Positions 30,310 to 38,779 of a stretch of DNA of 64,000 nt are shown piece after piece. Every line of letters starts with the position of its first letter. Position 1 is the first letter of the stretch. Made by a program: the position numbers and the translations under genes. Origin of the DNA: an uncultured Oscillibacter sp. (GTDB lineage: Bacteria; Bacillota; Clostridia; Oscillospirales; Oscillospiraceae); NCBI GenBank assembly GCA_910586735.1, contig CAJUJW010000002.1, forward strand, positions 1-64,000, in the 5' to 3' direction. The notes under the pieces are model-generated. The model saw only the letters and a program-made list of their open reading frames with translations. It was not told the DNA's origin and searched no databases.

Positions 30310-31316
30310 CTGCGGTCCTCCTTGGCGTAGTAGGGACTGTAACAGGGGGCGTCGTAGTATTTCAGGAGCTCGTCGTCCAGCCTGAGCAGGGAAACGGAGA
30401 ATCCCCCCATCTCCTGGCAGGTGCAGATGCGGTCGATGCAGCCGTCATGAATCGTCAAGCCGTCCCCGCGGACAAGCTGGGCGAACTTCCGGTATACGAT
30501 GTTGAGCTCCAGCAAGGTCGTGGAGCCGAGACCGTTGACCAGGACGGAAAACCTCTCTCCCGGCAGGGGGCGGACCTCCGCTTTCAGCTCCCGGTAGAGC
30601 CGTTCCGTAAGCGCGTCGGCGGACTGCATCACCGTGCGTTCGATGCCGGGTTCTCCGTGGAGCCCCATGCCGTACTCGATTTCCGTCTCACCCAATTCAA
30701 ACGTAGGGCGGTCCAGGCCGGGTATGGAGCCGGGCGAGGTGGCCAAGCCGATGGAAGCCGTGCGGTCCCGCGCCTTCTCCGTAATCCGAAGGACCTCCTC
30801 CATGGGCAGACCGGCGTCGCAGGCAGCGCCAGCGATTTTGATGACGAACACGTCCCCGGCGATGCCCCGGCGGTCCTGGATTCCGTCTCTCGGAGCGGAG
30901 GCGCAGTCGTCCCAGACGCGGACATGGGCGCAGGCAACTCCCGCGTCCTCCAGCATTTCCTCGGCCACGTCAAAATTCAAATTGTCCCCCGCGTAGTTTC
31001 CATATACGAACAGAACTCCGGCACTGCCGGGAAGGTCCATAACCGTGTCGTAGATAAGCTGAGGGTTCGGCGCGGCAAACACGTTCCCGCAAACTGCGGC
31101 GTCGGCCAGCCCGTATCCCACGAGACCGGGAAAGAGGGGCTCGTGGCCGCTGCCGCCGCCAACAATCAAGCGGACCTTGTCCCCCGATCTGTGGTTTTTC
31201 AGGACGACGCTGGTGCGGCCATCCCGCAGCGGGGCGTAAAGAGAGGAGTACGCGTCGACAAAGCCCTCCAATTGCTGGAGGACGATATTCTCACCTGGAT
31301 TATATATCTTCTTCAT
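30306..31316 (-). CDS. dhaK: Dihydroxyacetone kinase-type subunit DhaK
   Basis: A 336-residue substrate-binding subunit that holds the ketose as a hemiaminal with a His in the GLHGEPG loop, here MGLHGEPGIERT. Other family segments include GGGSGHEPLFPG, VFAAPNP, GNYAGDNLNFDVA and SPGSIPG. ATG at 31316 follows a weak AGAAACC leader 123 bases after the aldolase gene; the gap contains a GC-rich imperfect hairpin. DhaK does not by itself separate dihydroxyacetone from erythrulose or other ketoses; the neighbouring isomerases favour a four-carbon ketose. Confidence 0.92.
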   Translation of the reverse strand: MKKIYNPGENIVLQQLEGFVDAYSSLYAPLRDGRTSVVLKNHRSGDKVRLIVGGGSGHEPLFPGLVGYGLADAAVCGNVFAAPNPQLIYDTVMDLPGSAGVLFVYGNYAGDNLNFDVAEEMLEDAGVACAHVRVWDDCASAPRDGIQDRRGIAGDVFVIKIAGAACDAGLPMEEVLRITEKARDRTASIGLATSPGSIPGLDRPTFELGETEIEYGMGLHGEPGIERTVMQSADALTERLYRELKAEVRPLPGERFSVLVNGLGSTTLLELNIVYRKFAQLVRGDGLTIHDGCIDRICTCQEMGGFSVSLLRLDDELLKYYDAPCYSPYYAKEDRR

Positions 31317-31439
31317 AGAAACCTCCGTTTCTCATGAACCGTACAGTCCGGCTTAGGTGGGAGAAAAAATGTCGGGGGCCGCCGCCCGCAGCCGGGCCCC
31401 GCGGAGGGTACGCGGGTGCGCGGCCGGGGCGGCCTCTCG

Positions 31440-32207
31440 TTATTTTCCGGCCTCCCTGGCGGCGGCCAGAGACTCCTTGCAGGCCTCCGTGAACATAATC
31501 AGGTCGTTGTAGGTGATGTAGTCCGCGCCGGCGGCCAGCCATTTCTTAGCCTGTCCCTTGTCGGCCACAAACATGCCGGCTTTTTTCCCGCACACGTTGG
31601 CTTTCTCAATCATCTCCCGGATGGCGGCTTCCACCCGGGGGTGGGTGACCTCGCCGGGAATGCCCAGAGAGGCGGAGAGGTCCATCGGCCCAAAGAAGAC
31701 GGCGTCCAGGCCCTCCACCTTCAAAATGTCGTCATAGGCGGCGATGCCCTTGACCCCCTCAATCAGGGCCACTACGGACAGCTCCCGGTTGGTTTTCGCA
31801 AAATATTCCACCGTGTCGTTTACGCCGAAGTCGTTGTTGCGGGTGTAGGGACAGGCCCCCCGCTCTCCCTGGGGGGCGAACCGGGAGAGCTTGACCGCCC
31901 GCTCCGCCTCCTCCACGCTGCCGACGCCCGGGACCATCACGCCGGAGGCTCCCAGGTCCAGGGCCCACTTGACATAGGTCTCCGTTAATTCGGGGACGCG
32001 GATGAGGGTCGCGATTCCGGCGGCGTCCGCCGCGCGCACCAAATCAATGTTCGGCGCGATTCCCCAACAGGCATGCTCGTTGTCTATGATCACGAAGTCG
32101 AATCCAGCAGCCGCAGATACCTCAATGATTTCTGCGCAGTTTGATGAGAGGAAGTAGCCAATCACTTTACGGTCAGACGCGAAGAGACTCTTGAATGTCT
32201 TTTTCAT
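31440..32207 (-). CDS. HpcH/HpaI-family class II pyruvate aldolase (copy 1)
   Basis: A 255-residue TIM-barrel aldolase that makes or splits 2-keto acids to pyruvate and an aldehyde. The catalytic pattern is clear: IIDNEHACW (His base), LIRVPE (Arg for pyruvate), ALIEGVKG (metal Glu) and VFFGPMDLSASLG (metal Asp). Roughly 45% of its residues match copy 2 at 38780. ATG at 32207 follows GTGAGGTG; an upstream in-frame start lies in the promoter region. First gene of the minus-strand operon with dhaK, dhaL, rpiB and tpiA. Whether it feeds an aldehyde to that pathway is unknown. Confidence 0.9.
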   Translation of the reverse strand: MKKTFKSLFASDRKVIGYFLSSNCAEIIEVSAAAGFDFVIIDNEHACWGIAPNIDLVRAADAAGIATLIRVPELTETYVKWALDLGASGVMVPGVGSVEEAERAVKLSRFAPQGERGACPYTRNNDFGVNDTVEYFAKTNRELSVVALIEGVKGIAAYDDILKVEGLDAVFFGPMDLSASLGIPGEVTHPRVEAAIREMIEKANVCGKKAGMFVADKGQAKKWLAAGADYITYNDLIMFTEACKESLAAAREAGK

Positions 32208-32440
32208 AGCACACCTCACAAAATTTTCTGAATGCCCGATGAAAGCATCTGAAAGCAGTATAACATCCGCAAACAAAAAAAGCAAGGTAAAATGTTAAAA
32301 TATATCAAGATAATGATTGCTAAAATCAAAAACGCGAAATTTATGTTGACTGTGAAACAAAAAAGAGATAGAATAAGTGTGATTTCCATGCAACTGCAAA
32401 TAAAACTGGGCAAAATAAACATAATGGGAGGAGAATGTTT
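32208..32440. promoter_or_regulatory. Divergent promoter region of the carbohydrate island
   Basis: AT-rich 233-base region. Plus strand: TTGACT (32346-32351), a 17-base spacer, TAGAAT (32369-32374). Minus strand: a TATACT at about 32257-32262 with TTGCTT upstream is the likely start of the aldolase-dha operon. AATGTTAA at 32291-32298, between the two, matches the half-site found in front of the DeoR gene. Confidence 0.7.
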
Positions 32441-33256
32441 GTGAAATTGGCGATTGCGATTGCCTCCGAAAAGGCGGCACCCTCGGCTTTTGTGGTGTGG
32501 CGGGGTTTCGGACCGGCGATAGAGAAGGCAAAGAGGGCCGGGTTCCAGGGGGTGGAGCTGGCCCTGCGCTCTGAGCGGGAGTTTGAAAGTGAGGGTCTGG
32601 CGGAGATTCTTCAAAGGAACAAGATGTCCGTCAGCTGCGTCAGCACGGGGCAGGTCTTTGCCGCCGACGGGCTCTATTTCACCCATGAGGACCCAGCGGT
32701 CCGAAAGCGAACGGTGGAGATCTTCCAGGGCCTGATCCGGGTGGCGGGCCGGCTGGGCGCGATGGTGAATATCGGGAGGGCGCGGGGCCTGCTCACGCCG
32801 GAACGGACGCGGGAGGAGACAGAAGCGCTGTTTTTGGACAGCCTCTCCCAGCTGATTCCAGAGATGGAGCGCTGTCACGTGGACGTTGTGATTGAGCCGG
32901 TGAACCGGTACGAAATCAATTACCTGAACAACACCGACGAGGTATGCGCGCTTCTGCGGAAGCTACATCATCCCCGCTTCGGGGTCATGCCGGATGTGTT
33001 TCACATGAATATTGAGGACGACGACATCTGTGAGAGTCTGAAGCGGAACCGGGAATATATCAAATATGTACACCTCGCGGATTCTAACAGGTACTATCCC
33101 GGCAGAGGGCATTTGAACTTTGAGAAGATTCTGGGAACCCTGCGGACGGTTGGATACCAGGGCTGGTGCGCGGTGGAGATTCTGCCCGACCCGGACCCGG
33201 ACACGGCGGCTTTTTCTGCGGCGGAGGCCCTGCTTCCCTTTTTCAGCGTGGAGTAG
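32441..33256 (+). CDS. Sugar isomerase/epimerase, AP-endonuclease-2-like TIM barrel
   Basis: A 271-residue metal-dependent TIM barrel of the xylose-isomerase-like (hydroxypyruvate isomerase/tagatose epimerase/OtnI) superfamily. Metal ligands appear as Glu in VVIEPVNRYE, Asp in MPDVFHMNIED, His in YVHLADSNR and Glu in AVEILPD. It should isomerise or epimerise a keto or aldehydo sugar or sugar acid before phosphorylation. GTG at 32441 is preferred over ATG 32435, because GGAGGA at 32428-32433 is only one base from the ATG but seven from the GTG. First gene of the plus-strand operon with an aldolase and kinase. Confidence 0.85.
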   Translation: MKLAIAIASEKAAPSAFVVWRGFGPAIEKAKRAGFQGVELALRSEREFESEGLAEILQRNKMSVSCVSTGQVFAADGLYFTHEDPAVRKRTVEIFQGLIRVAGRLGAMVNIGRARGLLTPERTREETEALFLDSLSQLIPEMERCHVDVVIEPVNRYEINYLNNTDEVCALLRKLHHPRFGVMPDVFHMNIEDDDICESLKRNREYIKYVHLADSNRYYPGRGHLNFEKILGTLRTVGYQGWCAVEILPDPDPDTAAFSAAEALLPFFSVE

Positions 33257-33270
33257 AGGAGAGGAAAATA

Positions 33271-33924
33271 ATGGATACGGAGCAAAAAAGACGAAGTGAA
33301 TTTGCCGGGGTCTGTCATCTGGTACAGCAAAAGCAGCTGGTGTTCGGCGCGGGAGGGAATCTGAGCCTGCGCCTGGGAAAACAGGTTCTGATGACCCCCA
33401 GCGGACGTGCCCTGGAATTTCTCCAGGCGGAGGACCTGGTGCTGGTGGAGCCGGACGGCTCCTATTCCGGGCATGGAAAGCCCTCCAGCGAGTACCGCAT
33501 GCACCTGGGCTGTTATGCCGCGCGGGACGATATCAACGTGATCCTGCACCTGCACTCTCTCTACGCGACGGCGGTTTCCTGCTTGAAAACGCTGAACAGG
33601 GAACAGGCAATTCCCATATTCACGCCTGGATACGGGAAGCGGGTCGGGGCTTTGCCGGCGGTCGCCTACATGCGTCCGGGTTCGCAGGGCCTGGCAGAGG
33701 AGGTAAGCGCCGTCATTGCGGAGAGGAACAGTGTCCTTCTGCAAAATCACGGGATGGTCGTGGCTGGAGAGACCGTGGAGCAGGCCCTGGGCCTTGCTGA
33801 GGAGATTGAGGCGGAGGCGCGGATGTATCTTCTGCTGGGTGAACGCGGAAGGGAGCTGAGCTCCCAGGAAATTGAGGACCTGGTACACTACGCCACAGGA
33901 GCGGATAAGGAGAAACGCCAATGA
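33271..33924 (+). CDS. Class II aldolase/adducin family protein (FucA/AraD/OtnC-like)
   Basis: A 217-residue zinc-dependent aldolase or decarboxylase/epimerase. The zinc site is seen as HLHS plus NHGMVV, the catalytic Glu in PSSEYRMHLG, and the phosphate-binding AGGNLSLR and TPSGR near the N-terminus. Family members split fuculose 1-phosphate or rhamnulose 1-phosphate, epimerise ribulose 5-phosphate, or decarboxylate 3-oxo-tetronate 4-phosphate. ATG at 33271 follows GAGGAGAGG. Its stop overlaps the kinase ATG by 4 bases, so kinase product is its probable substrate. Confidence 0.87.
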   Translation: MDTEQKRRSEFAGVCHLVQQKQLVFGAGGNLSLRLGKQVLMTPSGRALEFLQAEDLVLVEPDGSYSGHGKPSSEYRMHLGCYAARDDINVILHLHSLYATAVSCLKTLNREQAIPIFTPGYGKRVGALPAVAYMRPGSQGLAEEVSAVIAERNSVLLQNHGMVVAGETVEQALGLAEEIEAEARMYLLLGERGRELSSQEIEDLVHYATGADKEKRQ

Positions 33925-35414
33925 AAGATCTGCTGTTGGGAATCGACATCGGCACCACGGGCACAAAATGCACCTTTTATGACATGGCCGGGTCGATGGT
34001 GGCCAGCGCCTATCAGGAATACCCCATGCTGAACCCCAGGCCCGGCTGGTATGAACAGGACCCGCAGAAGTGGTGGGATTCCGTCTGCAAAAACCTGAGA
34101 GCGTGCTTTTCTTCAAAAAGTGTTGCGAAGGAGCGGGTGCTGGCCATTGGAATCAGCGGCACGAACGCGGTTGTTTTGGTGGACGGGAATGGAAGCGCCC
34201 TCTGTCCCGCGCTGGGGCTGCACGACCGGCGGTCTGAGGAGCAGCTGGCCTGGCTGAGGGAGCGGATTGACGGGGCGGAAATCTTAAGAATCACCGGCAA
34301 CCGGCTGGCGAAGGGCAGCTTCGCGCTGCCTAGGCTGAAATGGATGCAGGAGCAACTGCCGGAGGCTATGGAGAAGAGCCGCTGCTTCCTGACGCCGGGA
34401 GGATATGTTACACAGCATCTGACAGGGGAGTTTATAATTAGCCATTCCCGGGCAAATTTAACCTTGATGGCGGACATCCACACGGGGAACTGGTCGGATG
34501 CCATTGTGGAGGCGGCGGAGTTTCCCCGCAGTCGTCTTCCCAAAAGCGTCGCGCCCTGTACGGTGGTTGGAGCCGTGACTGCGGCGGCGGCGGCAGAGAC
34601 CGGACTGCTGGAGGGGACGCCGGTGGCGGCGGAAAATGTGGATACCGTTGCCGCCACCCTGGCGGCGGGCGCCGTGGAGCCGGGAGACATCGCCATTACT
34701 ATCGGAAGTAGCGGGCGGGTCTGCTGCATCAGCGGCCGCCCAATGATCAATGAAAAGCTCTTGAACTGTGAGAGCCCCATTCCCGGGAGATGGACGGTCA
34801 TCCAGACCACGGACAACGCGGGCGTTTCCCTGCGATGGTTCCGGGATGTCTTTGGAAAGACCGCTGCGGAAGAGGTGCGGGGCGGCGAGTCCATCTACGA
34901 TGTCTTCAACCGGATGGCGGCGGCGGTTCCCCCCGGAGCGGAGGGACTGCTATATCTTCCCTATCTATCTGGAGAGCAGAGCCCGATTTGGAACCCCAGT
35001 GCCCGGGGCGTGTTCTTCGGCATGGGGCTGGAGAGCGGCTATGGGCATTTCGTCCGGGCGGTGATGGAAGGCGTCGCTTTTTCTATTAAGGATTGCCTGG
35101 GTGTGCTGGAGCTGGAGGAGCTCCCCCCGTTTATTCCCATGGGCGGCGGCGCGGCAAACAGCGGCCTCTGGTGCCAGATTTTCGCGGACGTTCTGGGATG
35201 CCCGATCTCTAAAGCGCCATACGCCGAGACGGAGACCTTGGGCGCCGCCATCACGGCGGTCAAAAGCGTGGGCAGCCCCTTCCCGCGCGGGGAGGCGGCG
35301 CCGGATAAGGCGCCCCTGTTTATGCCGCGCCGGGAGTACACGGAACGCTATCAAGAGTCGTTCAGAAAGTACAAATCTGTGTACAACCATTTAATCTGTG
35401 ATTTTGGTGGTTAA
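33921..35414 (+). CDS. FGGY-family carbohydrate kinase (xylulokinase-like)
   Basis: A 497-residue sugar kinase. The N-terminal ATPase loop is GIDIGTTGTKC; a second phosphate loop reads TIGSSGRVC, and GGGAANSGLWCQIFADVLG ends in the adenosine site. The catalytic Asp is probably in AAENVDTVAA. The substrate loop GISGTNAVVL and LGLHDRR departs from the xylulokinase form (GQMHGL, WNDGR) seen in the broken kinase at 39685, so the substrate is likely different from D-xylulose. ATG at 33921 overlaps the aldolase gene by 4 bases. Its product is probably cleaved by that aldolase. Confidence 0.88.
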   Translation: MKDLLLGIDIGTTGTKCTFYDMAGSMVASAYQEYPMLNPRPGWYEQDPQKWWDSVCKNLRACFSSKSVAKERVLAIGISGTNAVVLVDGNGSALCPALGLHDRRSEEQLAWLRERIDGAEILRITGNRLAKGSFALPRLKWMQEQLPEAMEKSRCFLTPGGYVTQHLTGEFIISHSRANLTLMADIHTGNWSDAIVEAAEFPRSRLPKSVAPCTVVGAVTAAAAAETGLLEGTPVAAENVDTVAATLAAGAVEPGDIAITIGSSGRVCCISGRPMINEKLLNCESPIPGRWTVIQTTDNAGVSLRWFRDVFGKTAAEEVRGGESIYDVFNRMAAAVPPGAEGLLYLPYLSGEQSPIWNPSARGVFFGMGLESGYGHFVRAVMEGVAFSIKDCLGVLELEELPPFIPMGGGAANSGLWCQIFADVLGCPISKAPYAETETLGAAITAVKSVGSPFPRGEAAPDKAPLFMPRREYTERYQESFRKYKSVYNHLICDFGG

Positions 35415-35424
35415 CCCAGCAGAA

Positions 35425-35540
35425 AATGTTAAAAACTTTGTTTATAATAACAATTATGATATTCTATTTGTAGTGAACCTAACAAAATAAGATTATACAC
35501 CATTATTTTGATTGATATTAACAAAATAATGGTGTATAAT
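35425..35540 (+). promoter_or_regulatory. Promoter of the TRAP operon inside a 19-base inverted repeat
   Basis: Two perfect 19-base arms, 35492-35510 and 35522-35540, separated by 11 bases. TTGATA (35512-35517) starts in the loop and TATAAT (35535-35540) is the end of arm two, 17 bases apart: a good sigma-A promoter with its elements buried in the repeat. AATGTTAA at 35425-35432 matches the DeoR-gene half-site. Confidence 0.75.
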
Positions 35541-35625
35541 TACAAATGCAGATAGGGATTTTCCTCTTAAATGGGCCTTATTTGTTGCAAAAACCACTAA
35601 TTATGACAAAAAGGAGAATGTTGCG

Positions 35626-36711
35626 ATGGAAAAGAAGAGAGTTTTAAGCATTATTATCACATTAGTAATGGTATTTTCTCTAACCGCGTGTGGGAATTCC
35701 CTGAATGCCCCGGTGACAAACGGAACAGATCAGGCAAAAACGGACACTGGCACGGACAAAGACACCTCCGCGCCCAGCGAAAACAAAGAAGCTACCTATG
35801 TCATGAACATCGGAAACGTCGCCGGAACGGATCACCCCATCAACGTCGCGCTGCGCAGCTTTAAAGCGGCGGTGGAAGAGCGCACGAACGGGGACCTGAC
35901 GGTTGACATCTACGACAATTCCGTCCTGGGCGGCGAGCTTGAGCTGCTGGAACAGGTCAACAACGGGCTCCTGGAGTCGGCGGTGGAAATGGGCGGTTCC
36001 AACTGGGAATCCTACAACGGCGCGGCGGACGTGGCGCTGATCCCCTTCCTCTTCAAAAGCGTCGAGGACGGCCGGAACGCCTGGAACAACACGGATTTCA
36101 GCCGGAAGTTTGAAGAGGAAATCATCAAGCCCAACGGCGCGACCATGCTGTCCGTCTGGGAGAGCGGCATGCGGCACATGACCAACAATACCCGCCCGAT
36201 TGAAAAGCCTGAGGATATGGCGGGAATCGCATTCCGCACGTCCCAGAACGACATGAAACTTCAGATGTTCGACGCGCTGGACTCCTCTGTCCAGATGATT
36301 GCCTTCGGCGAGCTGTTCTCCGCTTTGCAGCAGGGAACCGTGGACGGGCAGGAGAACCCCCTGTCCAACATTGAGTCCTCCTCTCTGAACGAGGTGCAGA
36401 AGTACCTCTCCATGACCGGGCATATGTATGATGTCTGCGTGTTTATCTGCAACACCGCCTGGTATGAGGGCCTGCCTGCGGAGTACCAGACGATTCTGAT
36501 GGAAGAGGCGGCGAACGCGCGCCTGGTGGAGCTGGAGGAGAACGACGAGAACGTCATCCGTCAGCGCCTGGAGGAAAAGGGAATGCTGACCAACGAGGTG
36601 GACAAGGACGCTTTCATCGAGAAAATGTCCGATATCTGGACCCGGTTCGATAAGGAATACGGCCCCGAGTGGATTGACCTGGCGCTTGCCGCCCAGGGCC
36701 TGAACCGGTAA
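35626..36711 (+). CDS. dctP: TRAP transporter substrate-binding lipoprotein DctP
   Basis: A 361-residue solute receptor anchored outside the membrane. The N-terminus has a signal core (VLSIIITLVMVFSLTACGN) with lipobox LTAC. The mature protein follows the DctP fold: GTDHPINVALRSFKAAVEE, YDNSVLGGELELLEQVNNG, the MRHMTNNTRPI segment and the conserved Arg in AFRTSQNDM that binds a substrate carboxylate. That Arg suggests an acid sugar or other organic acid. ATG at 35626 follows AAAAGGAGAA. First of the dctPQM genes; the membrane genes come 191 bases on. Confidence 0.92.
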   Translation: MEKKRVLSIIITLVMVFSLTACGNSLNAPVTNGTDQAKTDTGTDKDTSAPSENKEATYVMNIGNVAGTDHPINVALRSFKAAVEERTNGDLTVDIYDNSVLGGELELLEQVNNGLLESAVEMGGSNWESYNGAADVALIPFLFKSVEDGRNAWNNTDFSRKFEEEIIKPNGATMLSVWESGMRHMTNNTRPIEKPEDMAGIAFRTSQNDMKLQMFDALDSSVQMIAFGELFSALQQGTVDGQENPLSNIESSSLNEVQKYLSMTGHMYDVCVFICNTAWYEGLPAEYQTILMEEAANARLVELEENDENVIRQRLEEKGMLTNEVDKDAFIEKMSDIWTRFDKEYGPEWIDLALAAQGLNR

Positions 36712-36902
36712 CTTCGGCGGCGGCGTTTGACAGGGCGGCCCGCCTGAGAAAAGGGGAGGGGGAGATCTGGTGTATACCGCAGCCGGTCTTCCCCTTCTTC
36801 CCTTCGGATGCCGCGGGACGCCTGCCATATCTGAAACGCGGAAACGCCGCCGGCCCGTTGGAGTTACACGACTGACTGGAATAGTTTATAGGAGGTGCTG
36901 GA

Positions 36903-37460
36903 GTGGGAAAATTACTTCATTTTATCCGGGAGGCGCTGAAGGTCACTTGCTGTCTGGTGCTCAGCCTGATGAGCGTCATTGTGTTCATGCAGGTGGTAAA
37001 CCGCAACCTGTTCGATAAATCCTTCGTGTGGGTGGAAGAGCTTGCGGGTATGTGCATGGTTGGAATCGCGTTCCTCGGCGCGGCTCTGGCAACCAGCAAC
37101 GACGGGCACACGCGCATCGACTTTGTGATTTTGAAGCTACCGAAACGCGGGACCACTATCATGTACATGATCGGAAACGCGATCTGCGCGGTCTTCGTCT
37201 GCATCTTGGCCTACTACTCTGTCCCGCTGATTCAGGGCTCTTTGAACAGCTTGACGCCCAGGCTGAAGCTGCCTTACGCCATCAACTATATCGTGGTGCT
37301 GATCAGCGCGGTGCTGATGCTGGTTTACCTGATTGCCCTTATCATACAGGACTGGAAAAAGTTGAAGACGATTCCCAAGGGGGCGAAGAACTCCCTGGAG
37401 GAGACGCTGGAGAGCAGTATGGAGGCTGAGCTCGGAGGTAAGGAGGGGATTGGAGAATGA
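36903..37460 (+). CDS. dctQ: TRAP transporter small permease DctQ
   Basis: A 185-residue membrane protein with four helices, the small subunit of a tripartite Na+-dependent carrier. The segments LMSVIVFMQVVNRNLF and ELAGMCMVGIAFLGAALATSNDGHTRIDF are typical of DctQ. GTG at 36903 is the start, since TAGGAGGTGCTGG stands right before it. Stop and DctM start overlap by 4 bases. The 190-base gap to dctP shows no promoter, so all three genes probably share one message. Confidence 0.9.
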   Translation: MGKLLHFIREALKVTCCLVLSLMSVIVFMQVVNRNLFDKSFVWVEELAGMCMVGIAFLGAALATSNDGHTRIDFVILKLPKRGTTIMYMIGNAICAVFVCILAYYSVPLIQGSLNSLTPRLKLPYAINYIVVLISAVLMLVYLIALIIQDWKKLKTIPKGAKNSLEETLESSMEAELGGKEGIGE

Positions 37461-38737
37461 ACCCAATCGCATTGCTGTTTATCACCCTGGCGGTCTGCCT
37501 GATCATCGGGATTCCAGTCAGCTTTTCCATCGGTATCAGCTGCATGATGTTCCTGGCGGCGAACGGATATCCCCCCATGAGCATTCTGGTGCAGCGCATG
37601 GTGGGAGGCGCCCAGTCCTTTACATTGATGGCTCTGCCCATGTTCGTGTTCGCGGGAGCCCTGATGGCTTACGGCAGTACGCCCAGGCTGATGCGCCTAG
37701 CCAATATGCTGCTGGGGAAGATGCCCGGTGGACTGGGCGCGGCGGCCATGGCGACCTGCGGCTTCTTCGGCGCGGTATCAGGCTCCGGCGTGGCGAGCAC
37801 CGCGGCCATCGGCGGCATTATGGGCCCCGAGATGGTGAAGCAGGGATATAGAAAGGGCATTACCGCCGGTCTCCTGGCGGCGGGCGGCGCAATGGCCAGC
37901 ATCATCCCGCCCAGCATCGTGATGGTGGTCTATTCCGCCTCCGCCGGCGTCTCCATCGGGGACATGTTCCTCAGCGGGTTTGGCCCGGGCATCCTGACCA
38001 TTGGCGCGCTGATTGCCTTGAACTGCTTCATCGCGAAAAAGAGCGGGACCATGAATCTGGACCACACCTACACCGCCGCCGAGCGTCTTTCCATCTGGCT
38101 GGACGCCCTGCTGCCCCTGGTCACGCCCATTATTATCATCGGGGGCGTACTCAGCGGGCTCCTGACCGCCACGGAGGCGTCGGTCGTGGCCGCGCTCTAC
38201 GCGCTTTTGCTGGCGGTGTTTGTGTACCGGGAGCTGAACTTCAAGACCTTCGTCAAGGTCGCCTATGAGAGCGTGATCTCAAGCGCCATTATCCTGTTCA
38301 TCATTGCCGTGGCCTCTCCCTTCGGCTGGATTATGGCGACCCAGAATGTGCCGCAGATGTTTACGCAGGCGCTGCTGGGCTTTACGAACAACCCCTATGT
38401 CATTCTGGGAATCTTCTTTATCCTGCTGCTGATCCTGGGCTGCTTCATGGAGACCATTTGCATCATCATCCTTATGACGCCCATTTTGCTGCCCATCGCC
38501 ATGCAGATGGGCCTGCATCCGGTCCACTTCGGCATCGCGATGCTGATGAATCTGGCGGTGGGCGGCTGCACGCCTCCGCTGTCGGTGTGCCTGTTCACCT
38601 CCTGCCGAATCCTGAAAATGCGGGTGGAGGAGTCTTTCCCGGATATGTGGTACGTCCTGATTACCGTCACGGCCTGCGCGCTGATTACACTGTCTTTCCC
38701 GCAGCTATCCATGTTCCTAGTGAACCTGTCAAAGTAG
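37457..38737 (+). CDS. dctM: TRAP transporter large permease DctM
   Basis: A 426-residue membrane protein with about twelve helices, the transporting subunit. Hallmarks include GIPVSFSIGISCMMFL, MALPMFVFAGALM, the FFGAVSGSGVASTAAIG motif, and NLAVGGCTPPLSVCLF near the end. The start ATG overlaps the dctQ stop by 4 bases. Works with DctP and DctQ to import one substrate using the Na+ gradient. It is followed 42 bases later by an aldolase gene, which links the imported compound to HpcH/HpaI chemistry. Confidence 0.93.
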   Translation: MNPIALLFITLAVCLIIGIPVSFSIGISCMMFLAANGYPPMSILVQRMVGGAQSFTLMALPMFVFAGALMAYGSTPRLMRLANMLLGKMPGGLGAAAMATCGFFGAVSGSGVASTAAIGGIMGPEMVKQGYRKGITAGLLAAGGAMASIIPPSIVMVVYSASAGVSIGDMFLSGFGPGILTIGALIALNCFIAKKSGTMNLDHTYTAAERLSIWLDALLPLVTPIIIIGGVLSGLLTATEASVVAALYALLLAVFVYRELNFKTFVKVAYESVISSAIILFIIAVASPFGWIMATQNVPQMFTQALLGFTNNPYVILGIFFILLLILGCFMETICIIILMTPILLPIAMQMGLHPVHFGIAMLMNLAVGGCTPPLSVCLFTSCRILKMRVEESFPDMWYVLITVTACALITLSFPQLSMFLVNLSK

Positions 38738-38779
38738 TCTCAAAAAGAAACTTCAATCTATGAGGAGGAAAATCGAAGT

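Noticed and set aside
32208..32440. Riboswitch or T-box in the divergent leader
   Set aside because: The region is AT-rich with no conserved riboswitch core or paired GC stems.
36770..37018. Small open frame between dctP and dctQ
   Set aside because: Overlaps the start of dctQ in another frame, with no ribosome site or motif.
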